Positions 34,657 through 45,978 of a DNA stretch of 64,000 nt are shown piece after piece. The stretch is taken from assembly GCA_027604705.1 (NCBI GenBank), contig JADHYV010000036.1, positions 124,001 through 188,000 on the forward strand, read 5' to 3'. The position numbers were made by a program, and so were the translations under genes. Source of the DNA: Allomyces arbusculus. Taxonomy: Eukaryota; Blastocladiomycota; Blastocladiomycetes; Blastocladiales; Blastocladiaceae. Positions within the stretch are counted from its first letter, which is position 1; each line of letters begins with the position of its first letter. The notes under the pieces are model-generated. The model ran no database searches. It was not told where the DNA came from and saw only the letters and a program-made list of their open reading frames with translations.

Positions 34657-37600
34657 CTAGACCCCAAGCCGATCCCCACCAGAAGTCTCTCCACCGCCAG
34701 TCCCGCCGCCGCCGCCATTCCCACGCATCATATGCATCAGCGACATGGTGGGCCGCGCAAAGAACCCGGCTGCGAGCATCAACGCCGACCGGCGTTCCGG
34801 GATATGCAGCGACGTTCCCGAATGGTGCCGCGACGCGACACCGTCCTCGTCACTTCCCGTCCCCTCGCTCTCGCCGTCATCGCTCGGATCCACCGCGGCA
34901 ATCACCGGCACCGCTGCCGGTCCCACCGGCACGACCGCAGGCGCGGGCGATACGGCCGCGACCACGGGCGCGACGACCGCCGCGTGCGCTTGCGGCGGCG
35001 GATGCGATGGCGCTGCCTCGGCATCGTGCGTCGCGTGCGAGCTGCCCGTCCCCAAACTCGCGCGCGACCGCAGAGACGCCAGGATCCCGGACCCGCGCGC
35101 GGTCGATTTCCGGCGCGAGGATTTCGATGCCGACCGCATGAGCATGACTGATTTCCGGCGCGCCTGCAGGGCCTCTTCCCGCGCGCGTTCGGCCGCCTCG
35201 ATCTTGCGCCGCTCGTCGGCCTCGCGGCGTTCCTGCACGATACGCTCGAAGTGCGCGGCCATATCCGGGTGGTCTTTGAGAATCGCGTTGAAGTCGTCCT
35301 TGCGCAAGACGCACAGTTGAGTGTCACCGACGGTGCGCGCGGTCGCGGTGCGCCGTGCGTCCTGTAGCAGGGCGACTTCCCCGAAAAAGGACCCGGATTG
35401 GAGCGTGACGATGACCTTGGATTCGTCGGCGGTCAGGATCTCGACGGACCCGGACCGGATGAAGAAGAGTTCGGTGCTAGTTGACCGAGCGGACGTAGGT
35501 GAGCGAAACGGTCCGACGAGACGAGACAGGCGGGCAAAACTGAATGGGAATAGAGAACGCACCCGAGGTCGCCGACTTTGCATACGTAAAACTTGCTGCG
35601 CACGTTGATCATGGTCACGCGTTCCGCGAGCGCCATCTTGAAGCGCTCGTCCGTATCCTTGAACAGCGGCACCTTGTTGATGAGGCCGAAATACAAGTGC
35701 ACACACACGTCGCGGCGCAATGTTTTCGGCAGCGAGTTGAACAGTTCTTCCACGTCGAGACCGGCCTTGTGCACCCACTGTGTACGCAACAGAATGCGTG
35801 AGACTCGCGCAGCGGCGAGCGACGCGCAGCGCGGACTGGATGTACCTCGAGCTCTTCCTGGTCGATGATGCGTTTCTGCAGCTCGGCCGGGAAGTGGTTC
35901 TCGACCATGTACCGGCACAGGAAGTCCTTCTTGTACTTGCGGTGCTTTTCTATCACATTCGCGTCGAAAGGCTGGGTGAGCATGATGTCGGGGGGTCGTC
36001 AGCGGCGATCAAAACGGACCCGCGCGACTGTAAACCGAGTTGGCGTCGAACAACTTGACAATCGCGGCCAAATTTCCAAACACCGACCCGAACACGATCG
36101 CGCTCAGCAACATCTCGTACGACTAAGCGCGCAGCGGTCCAGTTCCACCGTCAATCCCAGTCGCGACACGCCCAATCCATTGCTGCGGTCGCGCAGATGC
36201 GCATGTCGTACCTGGTAGAGCACCTCCTCGGTGACCTCCAAATCGCGCATCAAGAAAAACAGCGCGCGCTGCGACGAATGGAAATTACGCGCCTGTCGGT
36301 AGACAAATGACGTTGGCACCGTCTGCGTGTGCTTGTCGACCAACATGTGCGCGATAAACCGGTCGTCGTCGACCAAGTGCGAGTCGAGCGCCCAGAACAC
36401 GCACGAGTTGAGCCACGCCATGGCGATCGAGAGCAGCAGATTCTTGATGAGTCGTCCGACGGCGTGCGGGATCCGTGGGAACCGAAAGTCGAACATCCAC
36501 AGGACCGAGTCTGCGATCTGGATGAGTCGCAGTGCGCGGAGCGCCGAGTAGACGGCAAGGAGCATCGGAATGTCGCTATGGGTCGGTGAGGATAGGGTCA
36601 GGTTCGGGCGTCGCGAGGGGAGAAAGACGAAGAGCGCGTCATACGCGTGGTGGTACGAGTGCCGTAGTTCCGCATGCGCCAACTCCTCATGCGTCGCCAG
36701 GGCTGGGTTCAGCAAATGTTCGTGCAGGACGTATTGCGGGTTATGGCACTCGAGCGGCTGGTGCGTGCTGAGCGCGTAAAACAAGACCGCCCAGTCGAAC
36801 GGAATGCACGAGAACAGCTGCGCGACCTTGATTGGCTGGCTCAGGAACAGATGCCGTTTTGCGTCACGCTCAGCAACCAGCTGGCCAAACGCGTCGTACC
36901 GCGGACGCACGACGTCGAGCAGGACCGAGACGAGCATGATCACGTCGAGCGCGCAGAAATGGAAGAAGTAGGCGTAGCCGTAGTCGCAGACAAATGCCAT
37001 GTCTGCCCGACATGGGAGAGAACGCGTGAGCGGGAAGTTGGATCGGCGACGACGAGAGCGTGTCGGGTTGAAGAGAATGGACGTACGCAAGGGAACTACG
37101 AAAGCAGCGCAAGCCAACATCAGCGCCATCACTTGAGAAATTGTCGCCGAGGATCAAGCAGCGTACCGCAAATCAAGTAGTAGAGGTCGAGTGTGCGCTT
37201 CATGTTATCCCACATGCGCCACACGCGCGCGTCCGGCTGGACCATGGCGTCGTTGGCCGCCGCGAGCACCGTTTGTACTACATTCTCGTCAAACGGCCGC
37301 CACACGCGCTGGTAGACGGCGCGTGCCATGACCGCAAAGCACCCGATCGTCGGCTCCATCTGACTCCCATTACCACTCTCACCACCTCTTTCTGCATCCA
37401 CGTCGTCAGCCCTACCCTGGGTGCCAGGCCCGATCAGCCTCGCCAGGTCGTTGGTTGTCGGCGACACGGGCACGGGCGTTTCGGGTGGGTTATTGGGAGC
37501 GATCTGCGATGGTGCCGCGATTGGGGTCTCGTGCAGCGACGTTCGCGACACCTGGACCGGCAGTTGGGACTGGGATGGCGACGGCGCGACGGCGGTAACC

Positions 37601-38661
37601 GATCCTTGCAACAAAGTGGACGAGACGAGCGTGGCCAAATGGGTCGCGTCGAGCGCCGAGGCACCGCCGAGAAACGTGCGCTGCGCGCGCTGTGGCGGTG
37701 TGCCCGCAACGGAAGTGACGCTGGCCGCGTGCTGGTCGGTGAGTGCTGACGTTGATGGCGCGGTCGAAGCGCTTGGAGCGGGCGGGACACCAGCGTTGGC
37801 CAGGCCCGGCAACGACGGGTAATATTGGTCCATTCGGGGAGCCGGTGCCACAGGAACGGGTGTGGGTGCGGTCGCAGTCGCTGCGGTCGCAGTCGCTGCG
37901 GACGCGAGGAGAAGGTCGGGCGTCGACGCCGTGGCCGTACCACGTGGCGACGGTGGGCGTGATAGCGCCGTCGATGGTAACGGCGGGGACGGGGTCCCGG
38001 CCCGTGATCCGCCTGAGGAGTCGAGCGCAGCGCGTCGCGGAAGCGTTTGTTCCACGTGGATTAAAATCTCCGGCAGGACGGGATCCGGCGCAGGGGCAGG
38101 TACCGGTGGTGGTGGTGGCGACGGAACGGGGATCATAGTCAGGAGTGCGGCCGACTCGGAGAAGCGCCGCGGCGGGGACCGTTCGACGGGCAGCGGCGGC
38201 GACATTGGCCTCGCCGCTTCAGCCAGCACCTCGCCCGGTGCGCTTCTCGTCAACGACGGCGCACGGGGGTAGGCGGCCGAGCCCGAAATAGCGGCAGCGA
38301 GAAGCGACGGCGCCTTGGTCGACGGTAGCGATACATCCTCGTCGGTCTCTTCGACCTGCTCGAGCCCAAATGCTGACGCTGAGACGAGCCGCAGCGACGA
38401 CGACGAGAGGCCCGAACCGGCAATCGATTTGGGCACGAGTCTTGTTGACGGCTGCAGCGCATCGCGTGCCGCAATGGCGGCCGCGTCGGCTGCCGCGCCA
38501 GAGATTGGGTCACCATTGAGCGACAAGTCCCCACGCGCGTCCACACCCAACGCGCCGTCGGCGAGGACAGAGGAGGGGTCGGGCGTGGCGGCAGTCGGAT
38601 ACGGCGGGGATGATGCCGGGCCGGCGCCGTGCAACGGCGGTGACGGGTTGGGGCTGGCCAT
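34657..38661 (-). CDS. CNG/HCN-like channel protein with cyclic-nucleotide-binding domain
   Basis: Eight exons (minus): 38661-37167, 37095-37087 (9 nt), 37002-36645, 36575-36212, 36122-36036, 35971-35846, 35777-35563, 35476-34657; 1,157 residues. The first ~440 residues are Pro/Ser/Ala-rich. S1 reads LDLYYLICVPLHMAFV, where VPL comes from the micro-exon; S2-S3 start at YFFHFCALDVIMLVSVLLDV; S4 (YSALRALRLIQIADSVL) has few charges; S5 is LLLSIAMAWLNSCVFWALD. The pore-helix position reads SSQRALFFLMRDL, but EVTEEVLYQ follows instead of a GYGD-type filter, then S6 (MLLSAIVFGSVFGNLAAIV). The C-linker (HRKYKKDFLCRYMVENHFP) leads to a CNBD with GTELFFIRSGSVEI and GSFFGEVALLQDARRTATA, keeping ligand-phosphate residues. 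A coiled coil and long disordered tail end it. Plasma or flagellar membrane location is inferred. Ion selectivity is unknown. Confidence 0.85.
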
Positions 38662-39404
38662 GGTCGCGCAGCAGCGCGAGTGCGCCGAGTCCCCAGGCGA
38701 GCACAAACGAAGGGCAGGTCGGAGTCGGGTGCGACGCTGCGTGGCGTCGGGCGGGAACCGGATCGAGTGCGTGCGTGCGCTGACCGTGGGCGGTGCCTGG
38801 CCTGCGTGCGCGCACCAGGTGCCGAGGGCGTGGTGCGCCGTTGGCGGTCGGAAGCGGCACCGGGGCGGCGTGTAGTGCAGGCACGTTCGACGTTATTCGA
38901 GGTGAGTGAGCGCAACGCGCGTCTTCTGGAACCGGCGCTTCGACGCGCGCGGGACTCTTTGCAGTAAGTTGCGCGCCCTTGTCTGTGCCGCGCGCGATGC
39001 AAACGGCCATGTGCACCGCCACTCATCTGCCGCCGCCGGCAAAGACGGCCACGACGAGACGTCTCGCGGAAAAGCAAGAGCATGGGAGACACCGCAGCGT
39101 GACGCGCAGCATGCCTCCAAGTCACCATCACGGCATCGCCACGTCACTGCCGCGTCATACCTCCTCTGCGAGGCCCACCGCACACAACCCGCGGGCTGCG
39201 CATCACTGTCACCATCGTCCGGCTCGGGCGGCTCGCCATGTGCCGACAGTCAGCTACTTCGGCAAGTTCACCGTTCCCCAAGCAACTCTCAGCAGTGCAC
39301 GGCGAGCTCGCACTTCTTGGCACCTGCGCGCGCCGACAGTGACCGCGGCCGTGACCGCAACTCTCTCTTGCACCTGCGACACCAAGCAACTACTCGAACC
39401 AACC
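38662..39404. other. Divergent intergenic region, channel and RING genes
   Basis: About 0.74 kb between head-to-head genes; presumably both promoters. No TATA box or RNA seen. Long ORFs here are antisense shadows. Confidence 0.45.
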
Positions 39405-40318
39405 ATGGCGAGCTACTTTGGTCCGCACCGCACCAAGACGCGCTCGAAATCACCTACCCTTTTGTCTACCTGGTGCTCACGCCTTGCGCGCGCCCGGTAG
39501 ACGACCACAACCTCGACGAGGGCGCGCACAACGGCGCTCCCCGCCGCGCGGCCGGCACGGCGCACGCTGACCTCCTAGCCGGCTTCCTGTCGACGGACCG
39601 CACCAACGATGATGCTACGGCAACCCCGACCGTCGACTTCCCGACCGAAGGTGCGCTTGGCGCGGCCGTGGCCATGTTTGACCGGCTGCGGCTCTCGGCC
39701 GACTCGCCGACGCACGCCGCGTGGCTCGCGGCGCTGCTTGAGAACTTGATGGCGAGCGCCAACGCGTACGGATGCTTGTCCACCGTGTGGTGTTGATTGG
39801 TGGGAAGATGCTGACGCGTCGCTGTTGTCGTGGGGTAGCCCGTCGGGGCCGCCGCCCGCGAGCAAAGCGTTCATTGCGGCGCTGCCGCGGCCAAAGACGC
39901 TCGCTCCTGGTACCCCACTTTGTTTCGCTGGATCCGCGGGCAAATTTAGCTGACCCTACGCGCGCATTCGGTTTAGACGCGACGTGCCCAATCTGCACCG
40001 AACCGCTCGACGAAAAGGACTCGGACGCGCGCTCGCTGCCGTGCGGCCACACGTTCGATCGCGTACGGTCTTCCTTCGCCGTCCTTGCAACAGCGGCTAT
40101 AGTTCGCAAGTCCTCACTACTGTCACCTTGCTCGCCAGGAATGCGTCGTGCCCTGGCTCGAACTGCGCAACACGTGCCCCATGTGCCGGCTCGAGCTGCC
40201 CACCGACGCACCGCCCAAACCGCCCACGCCTGAACCGCTGCCGGCGCAGATTGTGACGACGCGGTACCACGTCGATAGCGACGAGGACGAGGACGACGTC
40301 TACGGCATGTACGGGTAA
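39405..40318 (+). CDS. RNF181-like RING E3 ubiquitin ligase
   Basis: Exons 39405-39420 (16 nt), 39501-39786, 39839-39909, 39977-40062 and 40139-40318, 212 residues. Splicing the tiny first exon gives MASYFDDHNLDEG, matching the animal RNF181 start (MASYFDEHD). Next come PPPASKAFIAALPRP and the RING: CPICTEPLD, then LPCGHTFDRECVVPWL, then NTCPMCRL. The seventh-ligand pattern departs from RING-H2: the second His of C-x-H-x2-H is Asp here (CGHTFD). The tail ends DDVYGMYG, like the RNF181 C-terminus. Expected role: ubiquitin transfer with E2 enzymes; substrates unknown. Confidence 0.88.
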
Positions 40319-41662
40319 ATCAGGGAGACGCCATGTGCAGCACAATGAGAAGAATTCATGTTGAAAAGAAGCAACATCATTGCGCTTTGGTCGGAGCTGC
40401 CACTTCTTGTCTCGTGCAAGATGCTGTGCCATGGACCAGCAACTTGGAGCTGCGCGATTTGAATGGATGCTGTGCGGTTCGATAGCGCTCGCTGCACACG
40501 GCTCGCAGCACACGGTTTGCAATGCGATCACCGCGAATGGCCCTTGTCTTACTTTAAACAGAACGCGCGGGCTCCGTTCAGCTTCAATCAATAGAGCAGC
40601 ACAGAACGCGAGGAGCGCATTCGAGATTGAAAGACGTCCGGGACGCGCTGCGCGCTTCAATGGCCAGCGGTACCGTGCATGGTGCGCGCCGTGTGGGAGA
40701 ATCGTGGCGGTACTTGCGTGCATGGACCAGACATTGTGATCACAATTCTGATCCATCACTATGACTTGAATGTGGACCATAAATGCTCATCAACCGCAAC
40801 CATCGACATTACTGGCGTGAGGAAAACAAGGTAATCGCATAAACATAAACAAACAGGGCGCGTGGCGTAAGTGACTGGTAGTCACAAACCATATTTATGT
40901 TTCCATGCTTCCAGTCCTTGGACGCAAGCTGGCACGCTCGACTTGCTCGCGGTCGAACGCAACGAAAAAGCGATTTTGCAGATCATGCTTTTTTTCAGCA
41001 ACATTCTCCTACCAAAAATGGCAACGTGGGTGCCATGTTGTAAAACAGACATGTCCGCATCCAGATTCGAACTGGAGACCTCTTGTGTGTGAGACAAGCG
41101 TCATAACCGACTAGACCACGCGGACGGGGTCGTCGGAATTGTTTAATTTTTATGAGCAGTTGCACTGGGCCCTCTGATCCGTCCCTCATTGACCGTTCTC
41201 CTCACCGACGCTGCACAACCGCACGAAGTGGATGCGTCGCAGAGTGAGCATGCACACGAAATGGGCGTTGTGATGGCAATCTGACCCCTCGTCACAACTT
41301 GCGGGCGACTTTTCTCCGTTGGATGCATTGCCATGGAAAACTTGGCATCGATGAGAACAACGAGCAAACAAGGACACGCGGTTGTTATTCGAGCAATAAT
41401 TTGTGAATGGGGGGCGCGCGCCAGCATCGCGCAAGCTTTTTGGTGGTCTATGGCACTGGGAAGAAAGGAAAGACACGGTAGAAACGGAATAGCAACAAAA
41501 AGAGCGACCAACAAAAAATGGAGACTGAAGGACAGGACAACGACAACGAAATTCGACAAACAGTCTCTAGCTCGATGCGCACGGCCGCGGCCGATCTCTA
41601 AGAAAAAAAACGAAAACGGCAACAGAAAGACATACACGCCCACGTTCTCTCTCCTCCTCCCT
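40319..41662. other. Intergenic region containing tRNA-Val copy 2
   Basis: About 1.3 kb between convergent 3' ends of the RING and REC-PDE genes. Apart from the tRNA at 41053-41125 I see no supported gene; the rest is locally A/T-richer than average (41330-41640). Confidence 0.5.
41053..41125 (-). tRNA. tRNA-Val (CAC), copy 2
   Basis: A 73-base cloverleaf on the minus strand, nearly identical to copy 1 at 34249. The T loop is canonical (TTCGAAT); the acceptor stem has one G-U pair (GTCCGCG with TGCGGAC). Anticodon CAC, no intron. Confidence 0.93.
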
Positions 41663-44600
41663 TTACTCTCGACCCACCGACGCCGCCCCTCCACCCCCGA
41701 CGCGCGCGCGCGTTGCAAGATGCTTGACGGGCACTGGCGGGACTGGCACCCCCATCACCGGCGGTGCCCCATTCACTTCCGGCGGCATCGGCATTGGCAG
41801 CGGTTCACCCAGCTGCCACGCGGACCCGCGGCGCGACGGCGCCGACGACACGTCCGAGACGCGCCGCGAGTACTCGGTCGACTCGGACATGAACGACGCG
41901 GCCGAGGGTGCGCGCGTCGTGCGCATCAACACCGGCGGAGCGGGCGGCGGGACGATCGGCAGTGGCGGCGGCGACGACGCGAGAACGGCTGCGCACGGTG
42001 CGCCCGTGGGGGTCGCCGGGACCGGAATCGATACTTGCGTCGGGCCCGGGGTCGTCGCGCCGTCCTCCTCGTCCTCGTCCTCTTCGACATCCGTCACGTC
42101 CGTTTCGGACGCATCCGCGGCCGCGGCGGCTGCTTGGGCTTCGGCGTCGGCCAACCCCGCCCAATAATCCCGGGTCACCGCAATCGTCTCCAAGTACCGC
42201 GCCATCCGCGGCACCCCCGCGCCCATGGTCCTGAACAGCGGCGCGACCATATACTCAGCAAACGTAAGCCCCATCCTCGCGGCCTGCGGCCGCGTCCGGT
42301 CCGAGAACCCGGACACGGTCCACCCCTTGCTCCGCTCGAGATCCCCTTGCGCCCACATTTCCGCCTGGATACAATCCGACCACCCGCGCGCCAAGTGCAG
42401 CGGTCGAACCACATTCGACACGTCGGCGCACTTGATCAACATCTCGAGCGTCCGCGCACGATGTTCGGCGTCGGTCCAGTCGACGGGCTGGATTTCGTTG
42501 TACTTGGCCATGACGTCGACGTGTTTCGCCAAGTCGGTCGCGAGGATGCACCGGATGATGAGCTTGCGCACTTCGGCGTGCTCGGCGCGCGTGAGGCTCG
42601 CGAGGAGGTCGAATTTGCGCAGCAGGACAAACGCTTCGTGCGCGTGGTGGTTTTCGAGCGGCGACTGGTCATTGTAGAGCAACGCGAGCGCCGACGCCGC
42701 CTGGATATGGTAGCTATTGGTCTTACCGTCGTGGTGCAGGTCGTGGCAGACGCATGCGAGCAAGAACGCCGCTTGCTCGAGCGGCGTGAAGAGCAATGCC
42801 GCGCGTGTCGGCCGCGCCGCGGCCTGCTGTTGCTGGCGTTGTTGCGCCGCAAGCCGCGACATGGGCGGCATCCGCAGCCGCGGAACACGGCGCGCGGTCG
42901 TGTCTGTAACGGGTTCCTCGGGTCCGGCCACGCCGTTGGGTGGCGGAGTCGGCGGCAACGGCGGCAATGCGGACCCCGTGGCGGACACGACTTTCGGGTA
43001 CCCGAGCGACGTCGGTGTGGGCGGGACCGGCAATGCCCCCGATATCGCGACGGTCACGTCCTCTTCGCACTCGACCGCCTGCGCGGCGGCCTCCCCCTCG
43101 TCCTTGACGCAACAGGTGCGCAAAAAAAGGTAGGCCGCCTGCGTAACATCAAACGCGTGCCGGAAGTTATGGTACGGGTTATCGGCGTACCCCTTTTCGA
43201 CGGCCACCAAGAACTCGAGAAACCGTGCGGGCTCCACTTTCAACACCTCGAGCAGCCCGAGGTCGGCAAACATGTCAACAAGGAACACGAGCAGCTCGTG
43301 GTGCGCGTAACTCCACGGATCGAAATTCCACGAATTGAGCAGCGGGAGGTGCGTCGCTTCGGGTACGACCGCGGGGAGAGTCGGCGTCGCCGCGTGCATT
43401 GGCGCCTGCGCTTCGGCGGCGGCAGCGAGCAGCCACTGCTCGTCCATGGTCCCGGGGGGTGCCGCGTCGAGCGGGACGTCACTAGCGGCTGAAGACACAG
43501 TCGAGTCGACCGAGTCGCGCCGGTGCCGGCGGGCGGCGGCGCGTGCGGCGGCGTGAGCCGCGGCACCGGTCGACCCGCGCCGCGCGCGACGTGCGCCAAG
43601 GACGGGCGAAGCCGAGGGTGCGGGTGCCGGGGATCCGGGCGCGCCGTAGACGGCCGCGTGGTACTCGGGCGTATCACGGAGTACCTCCACGGCGAGCCAG
43701 GACCGCGCTTGCGCGTCCAAATCCGACGACCGGATCGCGCGCTCGAGTGCGGGCCGGTACAAATTCGATGCCGTCAAGGTCGTCAGCACAGACGCGAGCT
43801 GCGCCTTCGCGTTGGGCGGCAACGACGCGGCGTCGTTGCCCACCAACAAATTGGTCACGGTCTTGGTGATGAGCGAGAGCGGTGTCTCGACCGCCGCGGC
43901 CACCTGGTCCTGCAACGACTCGATAGTCGTTTCGAGCGACTCGCGCCGCGTGCGTTCCTCGTCGAGCAATTGCCAGACAGTCTTTTCCTTGCGTTTGCGC
44001 CAGACGGCGCGCCAGACGCCGCGGACCGCGTCGGGTTTCACGGGCTTGACCATGTAGTCGTCGGCGCCTGCGCGCAGGCACGCGTAGGCGAGTTCCATTT
44101 CGTCGGCGGTCGCGAGCACTGAATGTAGAAGCGAAGTGAGTCAGGAGAACTGCAACCAGGTGGTTCCATATCTTCCAAAAAGGCAAAAACGCACTGATGA
44201 CGGGCAAGTGCCGCAAGCTCGGTTCCGACCGCACGGCCTTGAGCAAATCCGTTCCGCTCGCCGACGCCATATCGGCCACGAGCAGGGCGTACTCGCGCTC
44301 CCCACCCGAGGTAAGGGAATGCGGCGGCAATCCGGCATCATGCGACGCGCGCCGCGACCCGGGCGCACGCGCCTGTGCGGGGGACGGCGACCGCGAGACG
44401 CGCGAGTCCACGGCAAGCGCGCGCGCCGCGGTGGTCGACCCCGCACGCCGGCGCGGGACCGCCGCAAATGCCGAATTCGCTACTGCCGCAGCCGCAGCGG
44501 CACGTTTAAGTGCGACCAGTGCGGCCGCCGCGTCGGGGACAGTCTCGGCTGGGTACCCGTTGGCCGCGAGCATCGCGGCAACACGGCGCGCGTGCGCAGC

Positions 44601-45128
44601 ATCCGCGTCGACGACAAGCACGCGCAGGTCGGTCGGGTTGATGGATAACCGCCGCGCAAAGACGCGGGACGGGTCGGCGGCGAGGGCGGCCAAGTCGGCC
44701 GATGCGAGCGACGTGGATGACGACGACGAGGTGGTGGATAACGACGCGAGGGCTGCCGAATTGCGTCGGGCCGCACGGGCAATGGCGGCCGCTGGTGGAG
44801 GCGGTGGCAAGCTCGGGGAAAAAGATGCCCGTCGCGGGAGCATGGCGGGTGGAGAGGTTGGGGACATGGGATTCGGCGAGGTCGGTGGGCTCGTGCGGCC
44901 GCTGCCGGTGAAGGGGAGCGCCGGCAGGCACGAGAGGGCGAGCGCGGCGAGAGACGAGGACCGGCGCGCCGACGGTGACGAGTGGTGCGAGTGGGTCGAC
45001 AGCGCCGAGGCGGCCGAGTCGGCGGAGGTCGAGCACGTGCTGCGCGACGAGGTGCGCGACAGCGGCTGGGGCGGCGGGGCGACGTAGTCGTGGAGCGAGT
45101 CGTTGGAGCGTCGACGGTGCGAGGCCAT
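41663..45128 (-). CDS. Response-regulator receiver / cyclic-nucleotide phosphodiesterase fusion (RegA-like)
   Basis: Exons 45128-44195 and 44118-41663 (76 bp intron), 1,129 residues. Residues 1-165 are low-complexity. A REC domain spans ~168-345: acidic LVVDADAAHA (D174, D176), phospho-acceptor in ALLVADM (D286), the Thr in LATADEMEL (restored by splicing) and the Lys of DYMVKPVKP. An ~70-residue insertion lies between helix 2 and strand 3. A coiled helix follows, then a class I PDE domain (~575-935): YHNFRHAFDV (~627), CHDLHHDG (~769), NDQSPLENHHAHEAF, KCADVSN (~875) and WAQGDLER, so metal ligands and the glutamine region are intact. A ~100-residue Pro-rich insert splits the HNxxH and HD motifs. 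Dictyostelium RegA has the same order; phosphorylation there activates cAMP hydrolysis. Control by a histidine-kinase phosphorelay and cAMP/cGMP specificity are inferred or unknown. Confidence 0.92.
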
Positions 45129-45978
45129 CTTTGGTGGATGGGGACGGGTGCGTGGGTGGTGGTCGGTGGTGACTGGTGTGGATGGCTGGGGCCGACCAAG
45201 GTCGAATCCGCCGCCTCAAAGGCGCAACTGTCGCAAAGGCAGCCGGCGCGCGAGCGATCGCCGCGGTCTATCTAGTCTATGGCGGGCGGGTCGCGCGCGC
45301 GACGGGCGGCAGCGCGCAGTGCAGCGAGTCGGGGCAGCCTTGGGCGGGTAGGACGGGCGCGGCGGATCGTGGCGACGACGACGACGACGACGACGCCCAG
45401 CTGCGGCCGATCGTCGACGATGAGCTTGCATGGGCGGAAGTTCTCTGTTGGCCTTGGCTGCCAGGCTCAGTTTCGGTGTCGGTTTCGGTCTCGACTGTTT
45501 CGCTCGAGTTTCGCCTCTCTTTCGATTGCGCTGCGTGGCTCAGCGCACGTGTGCTCCCCGCATCGGCGCAACATGCATGGCAGGCTCTGCAGGCCGCCGC
45601 CATCGGCAACCACCTGCGCATCGCCCCTCTGCTGCGGCCGCCACCCCGGCCTTGGCCTCGCCACGCCGCCGTCGCCGCCGCCTCCGGCAACCACGAACAA
45701 CGTTGCGCTTTTCGCGAAGGCGACCGCCATGCCCACCCTCGACCCTGGCCTGCGCGAAATGCTCGACCGCCGCCACGGCAGGAACCGACCACGGCCGCGC
45801 TAAACAAGGGGGCAACAACTGCGCACGCGCAGCCGACTCCACGGCCACTGCAACTTCCCACGCTCGACCCGGCCGACCCTTCCTCTCAAAGCGACCACCA
45901 ACTTGGGCTCGACGCTCGACGCGACGCGCGGATTGCCTCTCTCGTCGCGCCGCGCCGCATCTTCTCCACCACTCCACC
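45129..45978. other. Divergent intergenic region, REC-PDE and GH26 genes
   Basis: About 0.85 kb between start codons. No TATA box, RNA or repeat recognised; long ORFs are not protein-like. Confidence 0.45.

Noticed and set aside
41333-43492. 719-residue plus-strand ORF
   Set aside because: Arg/His-rich shadow antisense to the REC-PDE gene; no domain features.
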